Shown here: piece by piece, positions 50,883 through 61,574 of the stretch | Layout: the number at the start of each line of letters is the position of its first letter | Position numbering within the stretch: the first letter of the stretch is position 1 | Source of the DNA: Streptosporangium sp. NBC_01495 | Lineage (GTDB): Bacteria; Actinomycetota; Actinomycetes; Streptosporangiales; Streptosporangiaceae | Direction: 5' to 3' | Length of the DNA stretch: 64,000 nt | Assembly: GCF_036250735.1 (NCBI RefSeq) | Contig: NZ_CP109430.1 | Location: forward strand, 10,292,001 to 10,356,000 | Program-made: the position numbers and the translations under genes | Notes under the pieces: model-generated | Databases searched by the model: none | What the model saw: the letters and a program-made list of their open reading frames with translations, nothing else | Told to the model about the DNA's origin: nothing

Positions 50883-52268
50883 ATGCGGCGTGAGCGGTGG
50901 GTGGCATTGGTCACTCTCGTCCTGCTGCAGATTTTCGTCGTCGCGGCCGGGGCACACCTGCTCACCAGCGGTGTGCTGGTCGAGAGTGAGCCCGAGACGA
51001 TCGTCGCGTCGGCCGAGCCGCCCCCCGTCCCGGTCATCACCGCGGGTCCGGTGCTGGCAGCGGGGGGGAACGGCCCTCTTCCCGCCAAGGGTACTTTGGC
51101 GCAGCGGTTGACCGAGGCGTTGGGTGACCCCGCCCTGGGGGAGAGTGTCGGGGCCGCGGTCCTCGACGCGGAGACGGGCGCCCTGCTGTTCGGCAGCGGC
51201 GCGGCCATGGGCATCACCCCCGCCTCCACCACCAAGGTCGTCACCGCGGTCGCCTCGATGGCCTCGCTGGGACCCGACGCGAGGCTGAGCACCCGCGTGG
51301 TGCGGGGCTCCTCGCCAGGCTCGATCATCCTCGTCGGGGGCGGCGACCCCACCCTGGCGAGCCCCAGGACGGCGGCGAGCCCGGTCTACCCCCGGCCCGC
51401 CTCCCTCGCCGGCCTCGCCTCGCGCACCGCCAGGGCGCTCAAGGAGGCCGGGGTGTCCAAGGTGACGGTGGCCTACGACGACTCCCTCTACACGGGGCCG
51501 CGCACCGCCGCGACGTGGAAGCCCGGCTACGTACCCGAGGGCAGCGTCGCCCCTGTCACGGCGCTCATGATCGACGAGGGCAGGAGCTCGCGGGGCAGTG
51601 ACCAGCGGGTCCCCGACCCCTCCCGCGCGGCGCACGGCGCGTTCGTGTCGCTGCTGTCGAAGTACGGGATCACGGTCGTCAGGTCCGCCAGGCGGTCCAA
51701 GGCCCCGGCCGGTGCGCAGGAGATCGCCCGGGTCGACTCCGCGCCGGTCTACGCCCTGGTCGAGCGGGCCCTCACGCTCAGCGACAACGACCTGTCGGAG
51801 GCGCTGGCCAGGCACGTGGCGATCAAGGAGGGGGAGCCGGCCTCCTTCGACGGCGGCGCCGCGGCCGTCGGCAAGGTGCTGACCAGGCTCGGCGCGGCGA
51901 AGGGCGTGCGGGTGTTCGACGGCAGCGGGCTGTCGCCGAAGAACCGCATCGCCCCCGAGGCGCTCGCCCGCCTGGTCGCGGTGGCGGCCTCCCCGGCGAA
52001 CCCCGCCCTGCACCAGATCGCCAGCGGCATGCCGGTCGCCGGCTTCAGCGGCACCCTCGGGCACAGGTTCGACAAGCTCCACTCCGCCTACGGGCTGATC
52101 CGCGCCAAGACGGGCACCCTTGACGGGGTCAACACCCTGGCGGGCATGACCACCACGCGGGGCGGACGCCTGGTGACCTTCGCCTTCATGGCGGACAAGG
52201 TCCCGCCGGGCTGGGGCAAGGCGGAGGCGGCCCTCGACAGGCTCGCCGCCGCGGTCGCCATCGGCTGA
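50883..52268 (+). CDS. dacB: D-alanyl-D-alanine carboxypeptidase / PBP4 (S13 family)
   Basis: 461 residues. A single N-terminal membrane anchor or uncleaved signal (WVALVTLVLLQIFVVAAGAH), then an S13 penicillin-binding protein with TPASTTKVVTAVASM (SxxK), LTLSDNDLSEALARHVA (SxN) and IRAKTGTLDGVNTLAG (KTG). It trims peptidoglycan stem peptides outside the membrane. ATG 50883 is chosen because GAGAGG lies upstream; a TTG at 50850 is possible. It begins the conserved block that continues with the zinc protease and tilS. Confidence 0.93.
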   Translation: MRRERWVALVTLVLLQIFVVAAGAHLLTSGVLVESEPETIVASAEPPPVPVITAGPVLAAGGNGPLPAKGTLAQRLTEALGDPALGESVGAAVLDAETGALLFGSGAAMGITPASTTKVVTAVASMASLGPDARLSTRVVRGSSPGSIILVGGGDPTLASPRTAASPVYPRPASLAGLASRTARALKEAGVSKVTVAYDDSLYTGPRTAATWKPGYVPEGSVAPVTALMIDEGRSSRGSDQRVPDPSRAAHGAFVSLLSKYGITVVRSARRSKAPAGAQEIARVDSAPVYALVERALTLSDNDLSEALARHVAIKEGEPASFDGGAAAVGKVLTRLGAAKGVRVFDGSGLSPKNRIAPEALARLVAVAASPANPALHQIASGMPVAGFSGTLGHRFDKLHSAYGLIRAKTGTLDGVNTLAGMTTTRGGRLVTFAFMADKVPPGWGKAEAALDRLAAAVAIG

Positions 52269-52319
52269 TCACGGGTTCCGGGTGCGCGACCCGGGGGGAG
52301 AGCACGTACGGTGGACGGT

Positions 52320-53408
52320 ATGCAGGTGATCGATTGGGATCTTGCCGTAGCGACCGGAACGCGCCTGGTGCGCCCCGGGCCGCAAGTGAGCCGAGAGGAG
52401 GCCCGGCAGGCCGTCACCGATTTGCGGCGGCTCTCGCGCGAGGCCGAGGGGCACGTCCGCGAGTTCACCCGAATCGACACCGAGACCGCGCCGCAACCCG
52501 CGACCATCGTCGACAGGCCCGGCTGGATCAAGGCCAACGTCGACGGGTTCCGGGTGGTGCTGGAGCCGCTCACCGAGCGGATGGCCGCCCGGGGGAGCCA
52601 GGCGCCGGCGATCGTGAGCGCCGTGGGCTCGCGCGTCACCGGGATCGAGGTGGGCGCGGTGCTGGCCTTCCTCGCCTCCCGCGTCCTGGGGCAGTACGAG
52701 CTGTTCCTGCCGCCCGACCCGACCGGCCAGGCGCCCACGGGACGCCTCACCCTGGTCGCGCCCAACATCGTCAACACCGAGCAGGAGCTCAACGTCAACC
52801 CGCGTGACTTCCGCCTCTGGGTCTGCCTGCACGAGGAGACCCACCGCGTGCAGTTCACCGGCGTCCCCTGGCTGCGCGAGTACGTCAGCTCGCAGACGAC
52901 CGACTTCCTGCTCGCCTCCGACATCGACCTGCCCGCGCTGCTCGAGCGGCTCCGCTCGGCCGCCGGCACGTTCACCGACGTCGTCAGGGGCGGGGAGGGC
53001 AACTTGATCGACGCGATCCAGACGCCCGAGCAGAAGGTGATCCTCGACCGGCTCACCGCGGTGATGACCCTGGTCGAGGGGCACGGCGACTACGTCATGG
53101 ACGCGGTCGGCCCCTCGGTGGTCCCCTCGGTCGCCGACATCCGCGCCAAGTTCCACCACCGCCGCGAGGGCGGTTCCCGTCTCGACCGCACGATCCGCAG
53201 GCTGCTCGGCCTCGACCTCAAGATGAAGCAGTACGCCGAGGGCTCGGCCTTCGTCCGCACGGTCGTGGGGCAGGTGGGCATCGACGGCTTCAACAAGGTC
53301 TGGACCTCGCCGGAGACGCTCCCCACCCAGGATGAGATCGCCAAGCCCGCGCGCTGGATCGCCAGGGTGACCGGCACCCCGGCCATCCCCAGCGGCACCA
53401 CCGGCTGA
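52320..53408 (+). CDS. Zinc-dependent metalloprotease-like protein (DUF2342 family)
   Basis: 362 residues. It starts MQVIDWDLAVATGTRLVRPG, which is the family hallmark, and has LWVCLHEETHRVQFTGVPWL with a HExxH zinc motif. It is sometimes annotated as coenzyme F420 biosynthesis-associated protein, but the activity is unproven. It is always found between dacB and tilS in this order in actinobacteria. GTG 52311 is an alternative start. Confidence 0.9.
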   Translation: MQVIDWDLAVATGTRLVRPGPQVSREEARQAVTDLRRLSREAEGHVREFTRIDTETAPQPATIVDRPGWIKANVDGFRVVLEPLTERMAARGSQAPAIVSAVGSRVTGIEVGAVLAFLASRVLGQYELFLPPDPTGQAPTGRLTLVAPNIVNTEQELNVNPRDFRLWVCLHEETHRVQFTGVPWLREYVSSQTTDFLLASDIDLPALLERLRSAAGTFTDVVRGGEGNLIDAIQTPEQKVILDRLTAVMTLVEGHGDYVMDAVGPSVVPSVADIRAKFHHRREGGSRLDRTIRRLLGLDLKMKQYAEGSAFVRTVVGQVGIDGFNKVWTSPETLPTQDEIAKPARWIARVTGTPAIPSGTTG

Positions 53409-53536
53409 CCGGGCAGGGCGGCCCGATCGGCCGGGCCGCCCCCGCCCTGGCCGCCCCCGCCGTTCCGGCCCCGCCCCTGCCGTTCCGGCCGGTCCCGCCG
53501 AGGCGGTCGCGCCGCCGTCCCGTTCGAGGCCGGACA

Positions 53537-54559
53537 ATGGCGGGCATGGGTCCGCATCCCGCCGTCGCCGATGTCCGACGCGCCGTACGCCTCGCGCTGG
53601 GCGACCTGGAGCCGGGCGCTCTCGTGCTGGCCGCGTGCAGCGGCGGCGCCGACTCCCTGGCCCTGGCCGCCGCGCTGGGCTTCACGGCGCCCCGCGCCGG
53701 GCTCCGCGCCGGCCTGCTCAGCGTCGACCACGGCTTGCAGGAGGGTTCCGGCGACCGCGCGGGTGACGTCGTGCGACTCGCGACCGGACTGGGGCTCGAC
53801 CTCGCCGAGGCGCTGCCCGTCTCCGTCGGCGTCTCGGGCGGGCCTGAGGCGGCGGCCAGGCAGGCCAGGTACGCGGCCCTGTCCGAGGCGGCGGAGCGCC
53901 TCGGGGCGGCGGCCGTGCTGCTCGGGCACACCAGGGACGACCAGGCGGAGACCGTGCTGCTCGGGCTGGCCAGGGGGAGCGGCACCCGGTCGCTGGCCGG
54001 GATGCCCGCGCGGGCCGGGATCTACCGGCGGCCGCTGCTCGAACTCGGCCGCGCGACGACCGTGGCGGCCTGCGCGGCGCTCGGCCTGATCCCGTGGGAC
54101 GACCCGCACAATCTTGACCCGAGGTACACCCGGGTCCGGGTCCGAGAGCGGCTGCTGCCCGCCCTGGAGGGCGAGCTCGGCCCCGGTGTCGCCGAGGCGC
54201 TCGCCAGGACCGCGTCCCTGTGCCGCGACGACGCCGACGCGCTCGACGCCTGGGCCGGGGAGGTCTACACCCGCGTCGCCGTCAGGGATTGCGCTCTTAG
54301 CGATATCACGACGGTGACGGTGGCCGTACGGGACCTGGAGGATCTTCCCGCCGCCGTGCGGCGGCGGGTGTTGCGGAGGGCGGCGATCGACGCGGGGGCG
54401 CCGCCGGGCACGCTCGCGGCCTCGCACGTCCTCCAGGTCGACCGTCTGGTCACGGCGTGGCGGGGGCAGCGGCGCGTAGAGGTGCCCGGGGGGGTGGGTG
54501 CGGTTCGTCGGTATGGCACCCTGATACTCGCCAGACAGCCAGCCAGCCCCGTTTCGTAA
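53537..54559 (+). CDS. tilS: tRNA(Ile)-lysidine synthetase
   Basis: 340 residues. The N-terminal ATP pyrophosphatase shows LVLAACSGGADSLALAAALG (SGGxDS loop), SVDHGLQEGS, and LGHTRDDQAETVLLGLARGS. The C-terminal region is short, as is normal in actinobacteria. It converts the CAT anticodon of one tRNA-Ile to read AUA. ATG 53546 is a second possible start. It is followed 12 bases later by hpt. Confidence 0.95.
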   Translation: MAGMGPHPAVADVRRAVRLALGDLEPGALVLAACSGGADSLALAAALGFTAPRAGLRAGLLSVDHGLQEGSGDRAGDVVRLATGLGLDLAEALPVSVGVSGGPEAAARQARYAALSEAAERLGAAAVLLGHTRDDQAETVLLGLARGSGTRSLAGMPARAGIYRRPLLELGRATTVAACAALGLIPWDDPHNLDPRYTRVRVRERLLPALEGELGPGVAEALARTASLCRDDADALDAWAGEVYTRVAVRDCALSDITTVTVAVRDLEDLPAAVRRRVLRRAAIDAGAPPGTLAASHVLQVDRLVTAWRGQRRVEVPGGVGAVRRYGTLILARQPASPVS

Positions 54560-54571
54560 GGAAAATCCCAG

Positions 54572-55129
54572 GTGGACGCAGCCGACATGGGCCGGGACCT
54601 CTCGAAGGTCCTCATTCCCGAGGATGAGCTCCAAGCCAAGATCAAGGAGCTCGCGAGCCGGATCGACGAGGACTACGCGGGCAAGGACCTGCTGATCGTG
54701 GGCGTGCTCAAGGGCGCGGTCATGGTGATGGCGGACCTGGCGAGAGCCCTCCACCTGCCCGTGCAGATGGACTGGATGGCCGTCTCGTCCTACGGGGCGG
54801 GTACCAGGTCGTCGGGCGTCGTGCGCGTTCTCAAGGACCTCGACACCGACATCGCCGGACGCCACGTGCTGGTCGTCGAGGACATCATCGACTCGGGCCT
54901 GACCCTGTCGTGGCTGGTCCACAACCTGAAGTCGCGCAGCCCCGCCTCGGTGGAGATCTGCGCCGCGCTGCGCAAGCCGGACGCGATCAAGGTGCCGATC
55001 GACGTGAAGTACGTCGGCTTCGACATCCCCAACGAGTTCGTGATCGGTTACGGCCTCGACTACGCCGAGCGCTACCGCAACCTTCCCTTCATCGGGACTC
55101 TCGCCCCCCACGTATACGGAGCGGGCTGA
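54572..55129 (+). CDS. hpt: Hypoxanthine phosphoribosyltransferase
   Basis: 185 residues. It has the PRPP loop VLVVEDIIDSGLTLSWLV, the LLIVGVLKGAVMVMADLARA strand-helix, and MDWMAVSSYGAGTRSSGVVR. It salvages hypoxanthine and guanine with PRPP. The start is GTG 54572 with AAGGA upstream; ATG 54587 is an alternative. In the tilS-hpt-ftsH order. Confidence 0.96.
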   Translation: MDAADMGRDLSKVLIPEDELQAKIKELASRIDEDYAGKDLLIVGVLKGAVMVMADLARALHLPVQMDWMAVSSYGAGTRSSGVVRVLKDLDTDIAGRHVLVVEDIIDSGLTLSWLVHNLKSRSPASVEICAALRKPDAIKVPIDVKYVGFDIPNEFVIGYGLDYAERYRNLPFIGTLAPHVYGAG

Positions 55130-55409
55130 AAAGTACGCCCTGCGCGAAGTGTGTCATTCACAAACGCGACATTGCCCATAGCGGCGGGGAACACGGACCT
55201 ACCTGACGTACGTTGGTAGGGCAAAGCCGGTCTGTCCGCGCGGTGACCCCGTGCGCCACGCCGGTGTACCTTCGGACAACCGAAGAGGTGGCCTCTCGCC
55301 GTCTCTGGGTAGTCAGTTGGAGCGGTTAGGGATACCGCGAACCCCGGGTTCGCCCGGGGTTGCCAGGCTCTGGTCAGGAAGGGACGGGCCCGCCGGGGTT
55401 CCGCATCGG

Positions 55410-57416
<2,007 letters not shown>

Positions 57417-57418
57417 GC

Positions 57419-58003
57419 GTGGCGGGTGCCAAGCCGCTCCAGGTCGACACGGTCCGGCTGGAGAACGCCGTCCGCGAGATCCTCATCGCCATCGGTGAGG
57501 ATCCCGACCGCGACGGCCTCCAGGCCACCCCGGCCAGGGTCGCCCGAGCCTACGCGGAGCAGTTCGCCGGGCTGGGGCAGACCCCGGAGGAGGTCCTGAC
57601 CACGGTCTTCGACGTGGACCACGACGAGATGGTGCTCGTCCGCGACATCGAGGTCTACTCGACCTGCGAGCACCACCTCGTGCCGTTCCACGGCGTCGCC
57701 CACGTCGGCTACATCCCGAACGCGAAGGGGCAGGTCACCGGCCTGTCCAAGCTCGCCCGCCTCGTCGACGTGTACGCCAGGCGTCCCCAGGTGCAGGAGA
57801 GGATGACCTCCCAGATCGCCGACGCGCTCATGAACGTGCTGGAGCCGCGGGGGGTCATCGTCGTGATCGAGTGCGAGCACCTCTGCATGACCATGCGGGG
57901 CGTCCGCAAGCCCGGTGCCAAGACGATCACCTCGGCCGTGCGCGGAGACTTCCGCAACAGTGACAGGACCCGCGCCGAGGCGATGGCCCTCATCATCCGC
58001 TGA
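57419..58003 (+). CDS. folE: GTP cyclohydrolase I
   Basis: 194 residues, starting with GTG two bases after the ftsH stop. Zinc-binding and catalytic residues are in YSTCEHHLVPFHGVAHVGYI and IECEHLCMTMRGVRKPGAKT. It opens the folate pathway by converting GTP to dihydroneopterin triphosphate. It is co-transcribed with ftsH by spacing. Confidence 0.97.
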   Translation: MAGAKPLQVDTVRLENAVREILIAIGEDPDRDGLQATPARVARAYAEQFAGLGQTPEEVLTTVFDVDHDEMVLVRDIEVYSTCEHHLVPFHGVAHVGYIPNAKGQVTGLSKLARLVDVYARRPQVQERMTSQIADALMNVLEPRGVIVVIECEHLCMTMRGVRKPGAKTITSAVRGDFRNSDRTRAEAMALIIR

Positions 58004-58551
58004 TCGTCCTCTCGCGTGCCTTCGAGAGCCCGTACGGGCCCGCACCCCGCCCGGACCGCCCATCGGCGGCCCGGACGGGGTTTCCGCGTTCTGGAGGGTG
58101 ATGACCGGGCCCATGACCGGGCCCGCGGTCGGATCCATGACCGGACCTGTGACCGAGTCCGTGGCCGGACCTGTGGCCGGACCTGTGACAGGGGGGCTGT
58201 GACATGGCCCGCAGTCGGATCCGTGACCGGGCCTGTGACCGGGCCTGTGGCCGGAAAGGGCTGTGGCGCGGGGAAAGTCCCCCGGGGTGACCTTGGCCGG
58301 GCTAATATCGCCACACCCGGCGGGGCCGGGAGCCCCGACCGGGTTCTCTCCGGTTCTCGGATCGCGGCGGGCACGCCCGAGGGGCCCGCGGAGCCGCCGA
58401 CTCCGAGTGGAGGAGAACGCATGCCAGCCAGACGTCCCGGGCGGGACACCGACCGAAGGCCGTCCGCCCTGTGACGGGTGTGCGGATTCGTTATGGCGCA
58501 AGCCGGACCCACGAGACGGGCGTACGGTGCACAACGCCTAGGCTTGTCGCC
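58004..58551. other. Intergenic region with 12-bp period repeats
   Basis: Between folE and folP. Bases 58101-58256 repeat GACCGG(G/A)CC(T/C)GTG-like 12-bp units with drift (TGACCGGGCCCA, TGGCCGGACCTG). No gene is seen. The gap breaks the otherwise tight folate operon, so folP may have its own promoter. Confidence 0.6.
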
Positions 58552-59403
58552 ATGACTACGTGGAGTGTGCCCGGGTTGCCGGACGCGGGCCGGTGCCTCG
58601 TGATGGGCGTGGTCAACGTGACTCCCGACTCCTTCTCCGACGGCGGCCGGTGGTTCGACCCGGCGGTGGCCGTGCGTCACGGCCTGGAGCTGGTCGAGCA
58701 GGGCGCCGACATCGTCGACGTGGGTGGCGAGTCCACCAGGCCCGGCGCCGCGCGGGTGCCGCTGGAGGAGGAGCTGGCCAGGGTCGAGCCGGTCATCCGG
58801 GAGCTGAGCCGCGAGGGCGTCATCGTCAGCGTCGACACCATGCGGGCCGAGGTCGCCCAGATGGCCGTGGAGGCCGGGGCGAAACTGGTCAACGACGTCA
58901 GCGGAGGGCTGGCCGACCCGGCGATGCCGAGGGTCGTGGCCGCCTCCGGGGTGCCGTACGTGGTGATGCACTGGCGGGGGCACAGTCACGCCATGGACCG
59001 CAGGGCCGTGTACGGCGACGTGGTGACCGAGGTGCGCGAGGAGCTCGCCAAGCGGGTCGCCTCCGTGCTGGCCGAGGGGGTGTCGGAGGAGCAGATCGTG
59101 CTCGACCCGGGGCTGGGCTTCTCCAAGAACCCCGAACACAACTGGGCTCTGATCGCGGGTATCGACCGGCTCGGAGAGCTGGGCTACCCGCTGCTCGTCG
59201 GGGCCTCGCGGAAACGCTTCCTGGGTCGCCTCCTGGCCGGCCCGGACGGCGCGCCGCGCCCTTTCAGTCGTAGTGACGATGCCACGCTCGCCGTGACGGC
59301 GCTCGCCGCGCAGGCGGGGGCCTGGTGTGTGCGCGTGCACGACGTCCGCCCGAACGCGGACGCCGTCCGTGTGGCTGCCGCAGTTCAGGGAGCGAGATCA
59401 TGA
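58552..59403 (+). CDS. folP: Dihydropteroate synthase
   Basis: 283 residues from ATG 58552. Signature segments: LVMGVVNVTPDSFSDGGRWF, VDVGGESTRPGA, KLVNDVSGGLADPAM, DPGLGFSKNPEHNW. It joins p-aminobenzoate to dihydropterin pyrophosphate and is the sulfonamide target. The stop overlaps the next start (ATGA). Confidence 0.97.
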   Translation: MTTWSVPGLPDAGRCLVMGVVNVTPDSFSDGGRWFDPAVAVRHGLELVEQGADIVDVGGESTRPGAARVPLEEELARVEPVIRELSREGVIVSVDTMRAEVAQMAVEAGAKLVNDVSGGLADPAMPRVVAASGVPYVVMHWRGHSHAMDRRAVYGDVVTEVREELAKRVASVLAEGVSEEQIVLDPGLGFSKNPEHNWALIAGIDRLGELGYPLLVGASRKRFLGRLLAGPDGAPRPFSRSDDATLAVTALAAQAGAWCVRVHDVRPNADAVRVAAAVQGARS

Positions 59404-59840
59404 GCGTCGACACCACCGCCGTCGAGACGGTCAATCAGGCGTTCTACACCGCCATCGAGGACGCCGACCTCGACCGGATGACCGAGATCTGGGCCGAGGA
59501 CATCGAGGGCGAGCAGGTGAGCTGCGTCCACCCCGGCTGGCCGATCGTGAACGGCCGGCAGGAGGTGCTGCGCTCGTGGGCGCTCATCATGGCCAACACG
59601 CCCTACATCCAGTTCGTGCTGACCGACGTCCGCGTCATGGTCCTGGGCGACGTCGCCATCCTCACCTGCGAGGAGAACATCCTCACCGCGGGCGACGAAG
59701 GTGATTCCAGCTTCGCGGCGGGCAAGGTGGTCGCGAGCAACACCTTCGTGCGGACGTCGGCGGGGTGGCGGCTCTGGCTGCACCACGGCTCGCCCGTGCT
59801 GCAGGGTGACGACGAGGACGAGGAAGAGGAAACCGCGTGA
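59400..59840 (+). CDS. NTF2/SnoaL-like small protein in the folate operon
   Basis: 146 residues, with the cone-shaped fold pattern: VNQAFYTAIEDADLDRMTEI, SCVHPGWPIVNGRQEVLRSW, WRLWLHHGSPVL. The last nine residues are acidic (DDEDEEEET). Such a gene sits between folP and folB in many actinobacteria. Its role in folate metabolism is not known. Four-base overlaps on both sides show coupling. Confidence 0.85.
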   Translation: MSVDTTAVETVNQAFYTAIEDADLDRMTEIWAEDIEGEQVSCVHPGWPIVNGRQEVLRSWALIMANTPYIQFVLTDVRVMVLGDVAILTCEENILTAGDEGDSSFAAGKVVASNTFVRTSAGWRLWLHHGSPVLQGDDEDEEEETA

Positions 59841-60514
59841 GCGAACGCACCGGTGAACGGTCCGGCGGGGGCGGCGGTCTCCCGGCGGCCGGCGAACGGC
59901 CCGGTGGGGGCGTCGGCTCCGTGGCGGACGGACGGTCCGGTGGGCGTGACGATTCCGTGGCGGGCGGGGGGCGGCCCGGTGGCGCGTCCCGGATCCACGC
60001 CGAGACGCCCCTGCGGATCGACGACGGCGTCAGCGACCTGATCGGCGATCCGGCCGACGAGCCGGTCGGCGGCCCGGCCGGGGGCTCGCTCCGGGATCCG
60101 CTGGAGGCCCCGGGCTCGTCCGGGGACGCGGCGTACGGCCCGCCACCGGGCACGGCCGACCGGATCAGCCTGAAGGGGCTGCGGGTGCGCGGGCGGCACG
60201 GCGTGCTGGCGGCGGAGCGGGAGCTCGGCCAGGAGTTCGTCGTCGACGTCACCCTGTTCCTCGACACGGCGCCGGCGGCGGCCGGGGACGACCTCACCAG
60301 GACCGTTCACTACGGCGAGCTCGCCGAGGAGCTGGCGGGGGTCGTGGGGGGCGAGCCGGTCGACCTGATCGAGACCCTGGCCCAGCGCCTGGCCGACGTC
60401 TGCCTGGCCCGCGAGCTCGTCCAGGTGGCGGAGGTGAGCGTGCACAAGCCCGCCGCGCCGATCCCGCTGCCGTTCGACGACGTGATCGTGACGATCACCC
60501 GGCGTCGGGCATGA
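59837..60514 (+). CDS. folB: Dihydroneopterin aldolase with long N-terminal extension
   Basis: 225 residues if started at GTG 59837. The last 118 residues are a normal FolB: ISLKGLRVRGRHGVLAAERE, QEFVVDVTLFLDT, VHYGELAEELAGVV, IETLAQRLADVCL. The first 105 are Gly/Pro/Asp-rich without recognisable domain. No ATG lies between, so the extension may be real or an internal GTG may be the true start. FolB turns dihydroneopterin into 6-hydroxymethyl-dihydropterin. Confidence 0.9.
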   Translation: MSERTGERSGGGGGLPAAGERPGGGVGSVADGRSGGRDDSVAGGGRPGGASRIHAETPLRIDDGVSDLIGDPADEPVGGPAGGSLRDPLEAPGSSGDAAYGPPPGTADRISLKGLRVRGRHGVLAAERELGQEFVVDVTLFLDTAPAAAGDDLTRTVHYGELAEELAGVVGGEPVDLIETLAQRLADVCLARELVQVAEVSVHKPAAPIPLPFDDVIVTITRRRA

Positions 60515-61008
60515 GGGTGGTCCTGGCGCTCGGCAGCAATCTGGGCGACCGGTTCGACACCCTGCGGGGCGCGCTCGACACCCTCTTCGAGAAGCCGGAA
60601 CTCACGTTCGTCGCGGTGTCGCCGGTCTACGAGACCGATCCGGTCGGCGGCCCCGAGCAGGGCGCCTATCTCAACGCGGTGGTGATCGCCGAGAGCGCGC
60701 TGGAACCCCGGGAGCTCCTCGATCGTGCTCAAGGTGTGGAGAACGCCTTCGGCAGGGTCCGGGTGGAGCGCTGGGGAGCGCGCACGCTGGACGTCGACCT
60801 GATCACCGTGGGGGATGTCGTCATGGACGACCCCGACCTCACCCTGCCGCACCCCAGGGCGCACGAGCGCGCGTTCGTGCTGGTCCCCTGGGTGCGGGCC
60901 GACCCCGAGGCCGTCCTCTCCGGGCGTCGGGTGGCCGACCTGCTGGCCGGTCTCGACCAGGGCTACGTACGGCCGCGCCCCGACCTGACCCTCCAGAGGC
61001 CCGCGTGA
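60511..61008 (+). CDS. folK: 6-hydroxymethyl-dihydropterin pyrophosphokinase
   Basis: 165 residues: VVLALGSNLGDRFDTLRGAL, VYETDPVGGPEQGAYLNAVV, RWGARTLDVDLITVGDVVMD (the metal-binding DVDL), LPHPRAHERAFVLVPW. It activates the pterin for FolP. It overlaps folB and the DUF3180 gene by four bases each. Confidence 0.97.
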   Translation: MRVVLALGSNLGDRFDTLRGALDTLFEKPELTFVAVSPVYETDPVGGPEQGAYLNAVVIAESALEPRELLDRAQGVENAFGRVRVERWGARTLDVDLITVGDVVMDDPDLTLPHPRAHERAFVLVPWVRADPEAVLSGRRVADLLAGLDQGYVRPRPDLTLQRPA

Positions 61009-61457
61009 AGCCAACCCGTCCCGGTGTTCTCATCGGGCTCCTCGTCGTGGCCGGGATCCTCACCTGGGCGATGCTCAAGCCGCTCTACTCGTCCCTGCCG
61101 ACCGTGCCGTGGACGGCGATCCCGACGGTGCTGCTGCTGGCGATCGGCGAGTTCTACAGCGGCTGGATGACGAAGGCCAGGATCGAGCGCAGGCCCGACA
61201 CCAAGCCCGTCGAGCCCCTGGCCGTGGCCCGCCTGGCCGCCCTGGCCAAGGCCTCCGCGTACGGCGGGGCGGTCTTCGGCGGGATCTTCGCCGGGTTCAC
61301 CCTCTACACGGCGGAGCTTCTGGAGCAGGAGGTCCCCCGCCGCGACTTCTTCATCACCGGCGGGTCGTTGATGGTGTGCGTGCTGCTGATCTGCTCGGCC
61401 CTGTACCTGGAGCACTGCTGCAAGGTGCCCAAGGACTCCGCGGACGACGATCGCTGA
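61005..61457 (+). CDS. DUF3180 membrane protein
   Basis: 150 residues from GTG 61005 with four hydrophobic helices (VLIGLLVVAGILTWAML, AIPTVLLLAIGEFYSG, ASAYGGAVFGGIFAGFTLYT, GGSLMVCVLLICSALYLEH). DUF3180 proteins always follow folK in actinobacteria. The function is unknown. It ends the folate operon. Confidence 0.92.
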   Translation: MKPTRPGVLIGLLVVAGILTWAMLKPLYSSLPTVPWTAIPTVLLLAIGEFYSGWMTKARIERRPDTKPVEPLAVARLAALAKASAYGGAVFGGIFAGFTLYTAELLEQEVPRRDFFITGGSLMVCVLLICSALYLEHCCKVPKDSADDDR

Positions 61458-61574
61458 GGCGCCGCGCCCCGCAGCGGCGTCACGCCCTCGCCGTCCGTCG
61501 CCGAGGCGCGCGCCCGATGTCGGCCGCCTCGGGGGTGCACGGCTCTCGGCGTCCCCCGCCGAGGTGCCGCCGCG

